Source: a virus
IMG/VR virus record: IMGVR_UViG_3300025098_000068
Coordinates: 1-52,826 of that record
DNA length: 52,826 nucleotides
Direction: 5' to 3' (one strand)
The notes beneath the pieces are model-generated. The model was not told the origin of the DNA. It did no database searches and saw nothing but the letters and a program-made list of their open reading frames with translations. Each line of letters starts with the position of its first letter. Position 1 is the stretch's first letter. Both the position numbers and the translations under genes were made by a program. Shown here piece by piece: positions 10,301 through 18,184 of the stretch.

Positions 10301-12045
10301 GTTTTAATCCATTTGTCGGAAAGCCGTCTGAATTAGATGCAATGAGAGGTCACTTTTTGAGAGTAGCTAAGGGTCTTGAAAAGTCTAATCCTCAACTAGG
10401 TAAACAGTATACAGACTTTGCTAATACAATTGAGGGAACTATAAAAGCTAATCCTGAAGTGTATAGCCAGATACAATCAGCCAGATCACAATATCGTGCA
10501 ATACACTTTGATCCTATAAGAAAAGGGTCTTATGGAGACAAAATAGATAATGCAAGAACAGGACCTGCTTATGTAGAACCTGCAGAAGGTGGGTACAAGT
10601 ATCCGTATAAAAATGGTCTTGAGCCTGAAAATTTTCACGAAGACTTTGGCAAAAATATTGAAGATCTTATGAATAACAAGATGGCAGCTAAGAGAAGTTT
10701 AAAAAAGAATATGGAAGGTCTTGTAAGATTTTGGACAGCAGGAGATATGCCTGATAACTCTTTAGTATTTGATGTGTCAACTCCAGCAGGGCAAAAGAAG
10801 TTAGAGGTAGTCTCTAATCTTGTAAAAGCTAGCCTGTACGAACACTGGGGTGAGTCAAGAAAAGCTGTCATTGACAGAATAAAAGGTAAAGTAGCGGGGG
10901 GCTATCCAGTTCGTGTATCAGAATACAATTTTGAAGCAGGACAAAACATTGCAGGTTTACAAGATATCTTTACAGTTAAAGTAAAAGATGCAGATGGAAA
11001 CATACAACCTCGTCAGCTATTTGATTTGGCAGACATAGTCCAAGAAGAAAAAGATATTGTCAAACTTGTAGGATTAAGCAGACAAGCAGAAAATCAATAT
11101 AATAAGTTAACTACAGAGTTAAATGATAACACTAGCTTACTTATGACTAGAGCTAATGCAGTTAATCAAATAGAAAACAAGGCGGTTAATCAACTTGAAA
11201 AGATTGCAGGTATAAGGGATTCTGAACAATTTTATACCAACTACATAGAGTTTGGTTCTCCTAATTACATAAGAGATATAAGAAAGTCTTATGTAGACGC
11301 AAGAAAGTTAGAAGAAGGTGTCACTGAAGAAACGGCACTAAAAGAATTTAAGAGTGGTGTAATGTACCACATCGGCAATGCTTTGCTTAAGAGAGCAGGG
11401 CTATCGTCAGGAGAAAGAACTCTAACTGGTTTTGATGGGCAACCTTTTAAACTAAATGTTTTAACTGATGCTGGACAACTTTCTGCAGATTTAAACAATA
11501 CAAATACTCAGAAAATACTAAGAGAAGTAGGGTTCGATAAAGACCACATTCAATATCTAGATGACATTGGAACTTACATGCAGTATGCACAAGGGGCGTC
11601 ATTACAAAGATTTGATATAACTGGCAAAGTAAGAGACGTATCTCCCAACGAACTTATAAGTAGAGCTTTTAACTTAGCAAGAGGTATGGTTAGTCCTACC
11701 TATGTTGCTGGAGAGATTACAGCTAGGCTTGCAATACAAAAGGGAAATGAGTTAGTTCTGTTAGCGGCCAGAAGTAAAGATGGTGCTAGAATAATAGGAG
11801 AGCTTCTTAAAAACCCACGAAACGTATCACCCGATGATGTTAAAACTTTTGGAACTTTAGTAAAAGAATTCTTAGCTACAGAGCTAGCACGAACTGGTGC
11901 AAAAGCTCCCGGAGAGTACATATCAGAAGATGACATGACCGAGTACAACATAGAGTATCAAGGTAAACCTATCTTTGAGGGTATATTTAATTCACCCAAA
12001 AAAGAAGAAAATAATGAAACCCAAAACAAGGAGAATACCCAATGA
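7399..12045 (+). CDS. Giant internal virion / ejection protein, 1548 aa, GTG start
   Basis: The largest gene of the genome. It starts at GTG, preceded by AGGAG eight bases upstream, only three bases after the previous stop. The protein is helical and highly charged, with a disordered acidic N-terminus (1-120), several coiled-coil stretches (about 430-480 and 680-800) and short hydrophobic patches, for example near 215-235 and 560-570. No transglycosylase or polymerase motif is evident. By size and position it is the likely counterpart of T7 gp16, a protein ejected into the host ahead of the DNA; function inferred. Confidence 0.72.
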   Translation: MEVLTNKITDVITSNIDTDKPIPEELTGNETVVSETKDSTVNKDTGDLEFTIVPNPKANVTPDIKPLVEESVATQEQQRLGKQVTPESILSGETIEINGEEISPNLVAKANQGDIDALSEIESIARSFKKERQEPIVAKAPEVFANDPQASKTTEKLVKYTEGRNIVLNALQKTNPATNEPRIVDSRVQQLFVDYYSTGQFFTEMSRRLAESGRGITLLPVLGHMAMNVFGAAKDAADLPFAIGDIKPDDETFAQSWEKRQPGMAKFFNQYKTMVEKALPGLTQAQTFNDDIKKLYIETYGQEEYDKYYTLTVGDKTVDLPIVNDELAQELLKIGFNELPMVERAAAMIIENVGIGYSLAKGATTKGGKQFTTADEIRQSNPYKYKGLSNVEVLRVSRIDNASNAFTKAWYQTTANIGRKLKNKGAIGAYEVDLNAENTLNLIDKQVDSVQKQIKKLDPKDVGNAREIALLEKQLKNLEVQRIKHVMPFTKNTYARNVIIDETIMGMGQAMGYEIANHYGFDTDVGEVFGALSTATNVPQFLIKKGVGGPLKFLDRLAGGAVSNFAATIEMIPIIPKGIFIDRRFDLLTDEFGNALTGKEKLAVEEVAKIVKNLEPSQREMVWASINEYQQVRNRILQRFTDPQRKEEARKLFQLSFAQISGLAPLMALEKRAAGRLKASASNIGEAVDYQIAQENSLLQANEAITQLKRMMNEEAGIDLDNGEFVNDFVNNFQKAANDTQLSINETKIEYMESLQQYKNAIIQNPDQPLDEDLITKLAEMEIKLTAGATQNLELQRSIYAKTTEDVMKALKDRGDNIIALRGQDGYKEKMGRYIEDVYDAQQDKLDSMGRLIYKPVDDLDIEMDIRSVVDDMLDRKDQLSSSAVRNLFSPEGDFFRGASGRKARSALDSMAVRGIQKQLELDKEQFGELMTYHRNPLTAKEAPDDFLGETATPLDVALHLSRREGSGFNPFVGKPSELDAMRGHFLRVAKGLEKSNPQLGKQYTDFANTIEGTIKANPEVYSQIQSARSQYRAIHFDPIRKGSYGDKIDNARTGPAYVEPAEGGYKYPYKNGLEPENFHEDFGKNIEDLMNNKMAAKRSLKKNMEGLVRFWTAGDMPDNSLVFDVSTPAGQKKLEVVSNLVKASLYEHWGESRKAVIDRIKGKVAGGYPVRVSEYNFEAGQNIAGLQDIFTVKVKDADGNIQPRQLFDLADIVQEEKDIVKLVGLSRQAENQYNKLTTELNDNTSLLMTRANAVNQIENKAVNQLEKIAGIRDSEQFYTNYIEFGSPNYIRDIRKSYVDARKLEEGVTEETALKEFKSGVMYHIGNALLKRAGLSSGERTLTGFDGQPFKLNVLTDAGQLSADLNNTNTQKILREVGFDKDHIQYLDDIGTYMQYAQGASLQRFDITGKVRDVSPNELISRAFNLARGMVSPTYVAGEITARLAIQKGNELVLLAARSKDGARIIGELLKNPRNVSPDDVKTFGTLVKEFLATELARTGAKAPGEYISEDDMTEYNIEYQGKPIFEGIFNSPKKEENNETQNKENTQ

Positions 12046-12320
12046 AAACTTACTACAATGGACCACGTAAAGGCATGATGTATGGCGGTGGTGCTACCAT
12101 GAGAAAGCCTATGATGTATGGTGGCATGGCTAAGAAGAAAAAGATGCAAATGGGTGGCATGATGGATGAGAAGAAGATAAAACCTAACGCCAAGTCAAAC
12201 ATGATGATGAGTTCAGGAATGAACATGGGCATGATGTATGGTGGTCAAGCCAAACTAGACAAAAACAAAGATGGCAAAATATCAGGCAAAGACTTTGCTA
12301 TGATGAGGAAGAAGAAGTAG
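12042..12320 (+). CDS. Met-rich protein with C-terminal EF-hand-like loop, 92 aa
   Basis: The first 75 residues repeat short MMYGG/MGGM-type phrases separated by lysine clusters. Residues from about 74 (DKNKDGKISGKD) fit a calcium-binding EF-hand loop, with D, N, D and G at positions 1, 3, 5 and 6, Ile at 8 and Asp at 12. The start overlaps the preceding stop (ATGA) and has AAGGAGAA upstream. It is the last late rightward gene and overlaps a convergent leftward gene by 23 bases. A structural or metal-binding role is possible; function unknown. Confidence 0.75.
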   Translation: MKTYYNGPRKGMMYGGGATMRKPMMYGGMAKKKKMQMGGMMDEKKIKPNAKSNMMMSSGMNMGMMYGGQAKLDKNKDGKISGKDFAMMRKKK

Positions 12321-12426
12321 GTTTATCCCTCTTTCTCATTATCTTACGACCTCTGAAGAAAACAATTGTATTGATAGTGGTGTTGATAGTGATGGCAACA
12401 ACTAGCCAAGCTTCCCACCACTGCAT
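12298..12426 (-). CDS. Small single-span membrane protein, 42 aa
   Basis: A short open frame starts at 12426 with an ATG sharing one base with the preceding TGA stop (TGATG), typical of coupled genes in this operon. The peptide begins MQWWEAWLVVAITINTTINT, continues hydrophobic to residue 24, then turns strongly basic and ends in a serine run. That is a classic small inner-membrane protein with a cytoplasmic basic tail. Its last 23 bases are antisense to the 3' end of the convergent Met-rich gene. Confidence 0.55.
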   Translation of the reverse strand: MQWWEAWLVVAITINTTINTIVFFRGRKIMRKRDKPTSSSSS

Positions 12427-12647
12427 CAAACGTACCTACCCGATTTATCCATGACCTCTTGTGCCATAGACTTCAGATACTTTATCAACTGAGTTACTTT
12501 ATTTGTACCTTCATACATGGGAAGACCTAAATTCATGGTCTTCTCAAATTCATTTGGATCTACTGCATCGTAGAGTATCTCAACATTTCCGTCCTTATTA
12601 AGAAACGCTTCTAACGAGAACAGTTTCGCTTTCACCTTTGATTTCAT
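12426..12647 (-). CDS. Hypothetical protein, 73 aa
   Basis: Function not recognised. Small soluble protein with a mixed alpha/beta pattern and a helical C-terminal half (NKVTQLIKYLKSMAQEVMDK). Its first 50 bases overlap the upstream nuclease-like gene in another frame, and there is no later Met near the N-terminus that would remove this. The ribosome site is weak, so coupling to the upstream gene is likely. Confidence 0.6.
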   Translation of the reverse strand: MKSKVKAKLFSLEAFLNKDGNVEILYDAVDPNEFEKTMNLGLPMYEGTNKVTQLIKYLKSMAQEVMDKSGRYV

Positions 12648-13116
12648 TGATCGGCTCTAATTTACTAATAGGTAAGTTATAACAATCAGCTTTAAACATA
12701 AAGCCATTGCTGGGGTCTACTTGACCTTTCTTGTATCGGGTAGCTTTAGCATAGTATTCTTGTTTACTTATGCTACCTAGTATCCAAGCCTTACTGAGAT
12801 CAGTCAGTATCCTCACGAACACATAACTGTCACAGTCTTGCTTGCTACCATGAGATGCAACCGAGCAATCATAATTAGACTTTGGCTTAGTGTTACAACG
12901 TTTAGTCTTAACGTCGATACGATTCCCATCTTTCACTAAATCATAGTTATATGTATTTGCTTCAGTTGCCCCGATGATATCAGCTACGATTACCTCGCCT
13001 ATCGCACCTACTACGTTACTAGTGCCACCTGTAATACTTCCCTGCAGAATGCCTACAGTAGAAGCTTTTTCCCTCGCATGACGCATGTAATCTTCGCTGA
13101 TTGGTACTTCGATCAT
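12598..13116 (-). CDS. PD-(D/E)XK-fold nuclease-like protein, 172 aa
   Basis: The pattern GAIGEVIVADIIG (about 37-49), a following Asp, and RIDVKTKR (about 66-73) matches the Glu, Asp and D-x-K elements of PD-(D/E)XK nucleases. Several cysteines (around 75-95) might bind metal. The start at 13116 shares a base with the ribonucleotide reductase stop (TGATG). It could be a repair or host-DNA-degrading nuclease; substrate unknown. Assignment is by motif only. Confidence 0.6.
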   Translation of the reverse strand: MIEVPISEDYMRHAREKASTVGILQGSITGGTSNVVGAIGEVIVADIIGATEANTYNYDLVKDGNRIDVKTKRCNTKPKSNYDCSVASHGSKQDCDSYVFVRILTDLSKAWILGSISKQEYYAKATRYKKGQVDPSNGFMFKADCYNLPISKLEPINEIKGESETVLVRSVS

Positions 13117-15044
13117 CAGTTTGCACCTAAGTCTACAACTTCACAGGCATCTGCAGTGCAAGCCAATTCACGAGTACCGCTCGTATTGTCTTCCTTTTCA
13201 TACATAGAGAACTTAGTCCAGTCGAGTGACTTTGGAACACGTCCATTCCATTCGAGATATTCATCCGCATCTATGTCCTGATAAGGAGCTTGTTGGTACG
13301 TATGGTCGGCAAACGGAAGGAACGATACACCTGACGCAATATCAAAGTTATCGTACAACCACGCACCAACTTCCATCCATTCCTCTTCCTTTACAGTAAT
13401 AGTCACAGACGGTTTGTGTTCGCACCAGTTAAGTGCATAGACTTTCCAAAGTTCTAGTTGTTCTATTGCACTCATCTCAGTTCTAGTGATAGCACCACTA
13501 GGAGATTTCATTGGAAAAGAAAACACGGTAACACTGTCAGGCTTCATAACGTCAGGCTCTGCAGGAATACCTTCTTCTTTCATAAATTGTGTTAAGGGAT
13601 CTTTGTTATCCCCACGTACTGTTCTGATGTAGAAATCATTGTGTCTAGCATGAATACCCGATGCAGAATCAGTCAACTGAGACACAGTACCACTTGGCTT
13701 TACACAAGTGATAGCCGTACTTCTTGGTATACCAATAGCATCTGCATATTCTTTGTTTGTCTTTATTGCTACTTGTTTCATCTCTTGTAACCAAATCTTT
13801 GAATCAGTTGTTTTAGACAGTACATAATGATCCATGATACCAGTTAATGAGACACCAAGCAAGCGTTCTTCTTCTGTATTTGTTTTCCATATCTTACGTA
13901 GATACTTCAGATCTGTAAGAGTAGACTGAAACGTACCTAGTATTGTGGCAACACGTACCTTAGATTGTAGGGAAAGTAAGTCATCGTTTTCACGTACGAC
14001 CACTTCAGACAAGTTACAGAACTGGTACGGTCTAAGTATAATCTCACTACATGGGTTCGTACCCCACATATGACCTGTTTGTCTTCTGCCACTCTTAGCT
14101 ACCTGATCGTCGGCTGCCTTACGATTGAACATGCCACGCTCACCTGACTTTGACTCGTACAGAGATAACCATTCTCTCATGTAAGTTTCCATAGCAGGCT
14201 TGCCCTTGTAGGCTACAGAGTTATTTGCTAATGCTCTTTGACCATTGTTGTTCCACCACTCACCTGATTTAGCGTGAGCCATTTGATCGTCGTTTAAGTT
14301 AGATAAGCTAATCAGAGCAGATCGTCTAACGCCACCTACTACAACAACCTCACCTACCTTACACATAATATCGTGGCACTCAACAGGAAATAACTTTCTA
14401 CCTGTAGCCCCCTTGAATTTCTCAATAGTAAACTTAAATAAGTTAACAAGAGGATCAGCACCTGATGCTCTCCCACCCATAACCTTTAGCCTTGCACCTG
14501 CAGGTCGCACCTTCGATACATCCCAAGATGGTATCATTCCTGAATAAAGTAAAGCCACAAGCTCACGATATGCTTTTGCCCACCCTGCTTTACTATCTTC
14601 CACAACAATAACAACCTCAGACTCTTGCATATTCTCGCTGATTACAGGTAGCTTATCTACGTTCTCTCTCTCAACAGAGAAACCTACACCTGTGCCACAC
14701 ATAAGAATGTACATAGCTTCATCAAAACTACGTGGACTATCTACTGGTAGGTAGCTACAATTGTACCCACAAGTGTTATCTCTCTTGAGTGCTTCTCCTG
14801 AAGTCATCATTGCTCTCATGGATGGCATAACTCTCAAGTCACTGATGTACTCATGTATTATCTCTTTATCAACGCTATCCATCTTGTAGTTGTGCTTTTC
14901 TAAGAGAGTGTCTTCCATAAAGTTTACATATCTTGAAACTGTCTCTAGCCAGTTCTCTCTTCTACCTTCATCTTCCATCCATCTAGCATACCTAGATTTA
15001 TGTATAAACTCCTGATATGAAGTTGGTAACATATTAGACGCCAT
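13116..15044 (-). CDS. nrdJ: Adenosylcobalamin-dependent (class II) ribonucleotide reductase
   Basis: Makes deoxyribonucleotides for phage DNA synthesis using a B12-derived radical. The 642-residue protein resembles monomeric class II enzymes (Lactobacillus RTPR type, about 740 aa). Visible active-site parts are NPCSE (thiyl C332, E334), the redox pair C96 (YNCSYLPV) and C343 (FCNLSEV), and C-terminal shuttle cysteines C629 and C634 (CTADAC). The 11-residue spacing of C332 and C343 matches C408/C419 of RTPR. The start has AGGAG nine bases upstream. No small subunit or NrdR-like gene is nearby, as expected for class II. Confidence 0.95.
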   Translation of the reverse strand: MASNMLPTSYQEFIHKSRYARWMEDEGRRENWLETVSRYVNFMEDTLLEKHNYKMDSVDKEIIHEYISDLRVMPSMRAMMTSGEALKRDNTCGYNCSYLPVDSPRSFDEAMYILMCGTGVGFSVERENVDKLPVISENMQESEVVIVVEDSKAGWAKAYRELVALLYSGMIPSWDVSKVRPAGARLKVMGGRASGADPLVNLFKFTIEKFKGATGRKLFPVECHDIMCKVGEVVVVGGVRRSALISLSNLNDDQMAHAKSGEWWNNNGQRALANNSVAYKGKPAMETYMREWLSLYESKSGERGMFNRKAADDQVAKSGRRQTGHMWGTNPCSEIILRPYQFCNLSEVVVRENDDLLSLQSKVRVATILGTFQSTLTDLKYLRKIWKTNTEEERLLGVSLTGIMDHYVLSKTTDSKIWLQEMKQVAIKTNKEYADAIGIPRSTAITCVKPSGTVSQLTDSASGIHARHNDFYIRTVRGDNKDPLTQFMKEEGIPAEPDVMKPDSVTVFSFPMKSPSGAITRTEMSAIEQLELWKVYALNWCEHKPSVTITVKEEEWMEVGAWLYDNFDIASGVSFLPFADHTYQQAPYQDIDADEYLEWNGRVPKSLDWTKFSMYEKEDNTSGTRELACTADACEVVDLGAN

Positions 15045-15312
15045 TATATTGTTCTCCTACTTTTGTTTCAATTAAACGATTTAAATACCATCGTGCTTTT
15101 TCTAAATCTTCTACTCCATTCTTGTACTTGTACCTACATATGTACTTCAAAATGTTGCCTTGAAGATATGTTTCAAATCCATCTCCTGTGACAGATTGAA
15201 TTATATCTATGGTTTCAATGCCTGCCTTATTATAGTGTGCAGGACTGTTAACCATATCTGTGTTATTTTCTACTTCCTTAAGTTTCATCTTCATGTATTC
15301 CATGTGTCTCAT
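15034..15312 (-). CDS. DUF3310 family protein, 92 aa
   Basis: The pattern VNSPAHYNKAGIETIDIIQS followed by NILKYICRYKYKNGVEDLEKA is characteristic of the DUF3310 family, common in phages and sometimes labelled nucleotide kinase without proof. It lies directly upstream of and overlaps (11 bases) the ribonucleotide reductase, consistent with nucleotide metabolism. The start shares a base with the previous stop (TAATG); internal Met codons at residues 4, 7 and 9 are alternatives. Confidence 0.85.
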   Translation of the reverse strand: MRHMEYMKMKLKEVENNTDMVNSPAHYNKAGIETIDIIQSVTGDGFETYLQGNILKYICRYKYKNGVEDLEKARWYLNRLIETKVGEQYNGV

Positions 15313-15650
15313 TACTGATCATTACCAAAATCTACCTTAATCACATTCTCAGGAATGTCAAGCATTTCTCCTGTGTCCTGTTGATATTGTACCTTAAGGT
15401 CTTTGGCCGCAAAGTTAAACTCTATCTCAGACTCCCCACAACGAAAGACTTCATCACCTCGCCTACGTAGCAAAGCCATAACGCCCTCGTGCATGATTGA
15501 TGCAACAGAGTGATCTTCAAAAGTCTCATACTTCTTGCCTGTCGTATCATAGGCTACCAAGTGAAACTGATCATCAGGCATTTCAGATAGGATTATGTAG
15601 TACTTGTCTTTCTCCAAAGACATAAGTGTGTTCATGTCATCTTTTTTCAT
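15312..15650 (-). CDS. Hypothetical protein, 112 aa
   Basis: I place the start at 15650 (MKKDDMNTLM), with GGAG ten bases upstream, because a longer frame up to 15758 would overlap endonuclease I by 122 bases. The product is a small acidic alpha/beta protein with no recognised motif. It is followed by the DUF3310 gene through a TAATG junction, so it is part of the same leftward operon. Confidence 0.7.
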   Translation of the reverse strand: MKKDDMNTLMSLEKDKYYIILSEMPDDQFHLVAYDTTGKKYETFEDHSVASIMHEGVMALLRRRGDEVFRCGESEIEFNFAAKDLKVQYQQDTGEMLDIPENVIKVDFGNDQ

Positions 15651-16020
15651 TCTTGAGCCACTCCATAGGTATTGCTTTTTCTGCCCACCTATAATTGTGC
15701 TTGAGACACCAATCAGCATAAGTGGTTTTACTTCCTTTGTATATCTTGTTTCGTGCATTCATAAACACCATACGGATGTCCAAGTCTTTGTGTTGCTCTT
15801 TTATGAGAGCCATCTTAACTCTGTCTGCTTTGTCAAACTCACCTTTAGCTTCGATGTATATGTTGGTTGCAGGAATGTAGAAGTCAGGAGTGTAGGTACG
15901 TATCTTAGGTATGTACGTTATCTTCTTCTTCTCGTACTCAAACTTTATTTTATTCTGTATTAGCTTCTTAGCTAAAAACAATTCAAACTTAGATCTGTAT
16001 CCTGCGTTACGTTTAGCCAC
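15637..16020 (-). CDS. T7-like endonuclease I (Holliday junction resolvase), GTG start
   Basis: Resolves branched DNA during replication and packaging. The chosen start is GTG at 16020, sharing a base with the upstream TAG and preceded by AGGGGA; it gives 127 residues beginning (M)AKRNAGYRSKFE, which lines up with T7 gp3. Catalytic residues are E13, D46 (TPDF), E57 and K59 (EAKG), with spacing close to T7 E20/D55/E65/K67. Further agreement includes IKEQHKDLDIRMVF and YKGSKTTYADWC. A longer frame to 16146 exists but would overlap the upstream gene by 127 bases. Confidence 0.93.
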   Translation of the reverse strand: MAKRNAGYRSKFELFLAKKLIQNKIKFEYEKKKITYIPKIRTYTPDFYIPATNIYIEAKGEFDKADRVKMALIKEQHKDLDIRMVFMNARNKIYKGSKTTYADWCLKHNYRWAEKAIPMEWLKNEKR

Positions 16021-16415
16021 TATATTTTCCCCTGTCGGATTTTCCAACTCAATGATTCTAGGCGTTTGCTGATATACCCTGCCGTCTTCGGGGATTGTTT
16101 TTCTAGTATAGTAAGTTCGTCTAGAAGGGGATATATCGGCACACATAAAATCTTTCCGTAGTTTAAACTGTAGTTGATTGTTTGAAATTCATTCTCTATT
16201 TTCACAATGTCTCTAGCTTCTGTCTCAGGCGTCAACGTACCTTTGTCTGAAAAGTTATCTCTCAAAGTCAAAGGTATACCCCTGTCATGTTGTCTAAGGA
16301 ATGTTATATCCCTGCCACCACCTATGCCTTTGTGAGACTCGATGTACACGTGGTACAAATTCTCATTCAACTCAAGTAGCTTAGTTTCGTATTTGTTTAC
16401 GTAGATTGCTGACAC
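16020..16415 (-). CDS. Hypothetical protein, 131 aa, GTG start
   Basis: Function not recognised. The GTG start at 16415 shares a base with the TAG stop of the upstream nuclease gene, the same TAGTG junction used by the next gene. The protein is mixed alpha/beta, with a Gly-rich stretch (KGIGGGRD) and a basic C-terminus (RLESLSWKIRQGKI). Position between two nucleases suggests a DNA-metabolism role, by context only. Confidence 0.7.
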   Translation of the reverse strand: MSAIYVNKYETKLLELNENLYHVYIESHKGIGGGRDITFLRQHDRGIPLTLRDNFSDKGTLTPETEARDIVKIENEFQTINYSLNYGKILCVPIYPLLDELTILEKQSPKTAGYISKRLESLSWKIRQGKI

Positions 16416-17305
16416 TACAGTTCTTTCTTCTTCAAGACATCATACCATATCTTAGGTGCGGTCTTAGCCTTTGATGTTACTTTTGGATACAACTGTGCAT
16501 TTGCCCAACAGTGTGATCTGTATCCACACATGCCACATATCTTGTTTAAGGTTTTGTTACCTGTTCGTATCTGTTCACCTTTGACTTTGTACGTCTCAAA
16601 CTCAGACTTGTAAGGCTTAACGAACTCGTTGCTAGGATCAAGTAGTCTCTTGACTCTTCTCTCAGCATCTTTCATATATTCTTTTCTATCTTCTTCTTGC
16701 CACTCAGGTGCTTCAACCATAGCTATCTCGCCACTTGACTTGTTGACAACTATCCACCCACCGAAAGGTAACCCTGTAGCTTCACCATACAGATGACCCT
16801 GCATGACATAACCAAACGGATCTTCTTCCTTTATCTTGTCGTACCCACCATACCCTGTGTACTTAAACTTATATGCCCACTCGCTAGCCGACTTAACATC
16901 CCACACTTTATCTGTGCCTGTCTCATCTCTTACGATAAGATCGAGTGTACCCGTAACCTTTTTCCCTGCTATCTCTAGCTCAACTGATTTTTGTTTGTCT
17001 ATAATTTCTACGTCAGCTTGTTCCATAATGAGTACGACCACTGATTCAACAAGGTCGCCAAACATAAAACGAAACAAAGCATTGTAGTCCATCTCTTCTT
17101 TGATGCCTTGCCTATCTAGCAACTGTTGACACAGAGGTCTACCCAAGCCTGACATACGTATGCTGAACTCACGCTTCTTATTTAACTGCCTATCTACGGA
17201 GTCTCTGCATTCTTGTGCGAAGTCTTCAATAGCACTAGGGGAGATCGTGACTTCCCCCCTAGTTGCTTTTTGCATGTAGTCTTGGATTTTAAGCAGATTT
17301 AGCAT
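16415..17305 (-). CDS. Cas4/RecB-like PD-(D/E)XK exonuclease with predicted Fe-S cluster
   Basis: The 296-residue protein (start at 17305; an upstream frame to 17386 would overlap the neighbour by 98 bases) has the RecB-nuclease motifs GTLDLIV (D122), VWDVKSAS (D136, K138) and QGHLY (Q169, Y173). It ends in CGMCGYRSHC (C257, C260, C266), which with an upstream Cys (C59 or C33) fits the 4Fe-4S cluster of Cas4 and AddB nucleases. It probably processes DNA ends for recombination or degrades host DNA. No Cas genes or CRISPR arrays are present, so this is a replication-module nuclease. Confidence 0.85.
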   Translation of the reverse strand: MLNLLKIQDYMQKATRGEVTISPSAIEDFAQECRDSVDRQLNKKREFSIRMSGLGRPLCQQLLDRQGIKEEMDYNALFRFMFGDLVESVVVLIMEQADVEIIDKQKSVELEIAGKKVTGTLDLIVRDETGTDKVWDVKSASEWAYKFKYTGYGGYDKIKEEDPFGYVMQGHLYGEATGLPFGGWIVVNKSSGEIAMVEAPEWQEEDRKEYMKDAERRVKRLLDPSNEFVKPYKSEFETYKVKGEQIRTGNKTLNKICGMCGYRSHCWANAQLYPKVTSKAKTAPKIWYDVLKKKEL

Positions 17306-18140
17306 TGAAATCAGCCGACAAGTCCTGTTCCTCACTAGGAGAAATGAGTTTCTGAGCTTCTCTGAACTGATTAAGAACATTCTCATTGTGACCTTTTACA
17401 GTCTCACTGAAGTCTTTCATCAATGCTTTGTCTGCGTCCGAGACTTGTACTTCCGAATGGAGAGTCGGAACTGGTACATAGTAGATAACTGAACCTGACT
17501 TGACCCTGCTAGTTGCTAACTTCATAACAATCTTCTGCATGATCTTTTTCTGTCTAGTTAAGCTCTCTATAAAACTGCTGATAGGTTTGAAACCTGATCG
17601 TTTGAAATAGGATACGAAAGGTTTATCCTTAATCTCGACCTTAGTTCCATCAGCCTTTGCAAAGTCACCAGTTATTTGACCATAGATAACTTGGTTGCAA
17701 ACTGCAGACCGTGACTTTACTTTTAGTGGATCATCGTCAGTAAGAAGTTCCTCTTCTTTCGCTGACAATCTGCCACACTTATTCCCCGCAAGAGTATCAG
17801 GGAATTCTCCTGCTAATGTTGGTTTTTGTACAGACTTACAGACAAATGCTTTTTGTTCCATGTCGTACACACTCCATTCAAAGGTACGTAAGATAGGTCT
17901 TACGAGTACTTCTTTAGCATAAATAAATTCGCCATCGACAAACATCTTCCATGAGCCACGAGTAAGTGTGACACCATCATCTGTCTCTGTATCGTAGTTA
18001 ATGTTTAGTCTTGGTAAACCTACATTAGCCGTAGCTTTCGCTTGCCCTGTAAGTTCCATAAATGTAGATGTATCATCATCATTAAATGCTGATACTAATT
18101 GATCCATTTCGTTTCCAATTACTAGTTCATTTGATTCCAT
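17289..18140 (-). CDS. Putative ssDNA-binding protein, 283 aa
   Basis: An acidic protein starting MESNELVIGNEMDQL, with a central beta-rich domain (about 45-165) and a C-terminal acidic stretch (EEQDLSADF). The order polymerase, this gene, nucleases, and the acidic tail recall T7 gp2.5-type single-strand binding proteins, which use such a tail to contact replication partners. No diagnostic motif is visible, so the role is inferred. Ribosome site AAAAAGGAAAA precedes the start; a 44-base gap separates it from the polymerase, the longest gap in this operon. Confidence 0.55.
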   Translation of the reverse strand: MESNELVIGNEMDQLVSAFNDDDTSTFMELTGQAKATANVGLPRLNINYDTETDDGVTLTRGSWKMFVDGEFIYAKEVLVRPILRTFEWSVYDMEQKAFVCKSVQKPTLAGEFPDTLAGNKCGRLSAKEEELLTDDDPLKVKSRSAVCNQVIYGQITGDFAKADGTKVEIKDKPFVSYFKRSGFKPISSFIESLTRQKKIMQKIVMKLATSRVKSGSVIYYVPVPTLHSEVQVSDADKALMKDFSETVKGHNENVLNQFREAQKLISPSEEQDLSADFNAKSA

Positions 18141-18184
18141 TTTGTTTTCCTTTTTAGTTTTATTTAAAATGTAATTTGAGCTTA

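Noticed and set aside
16415-17305. Cas4-like gene as a sign of a phage CRISPR system
   Set aside because: No other cas genes and no array; Cas4/RecB-type nucleases are common in phage replication blocks.
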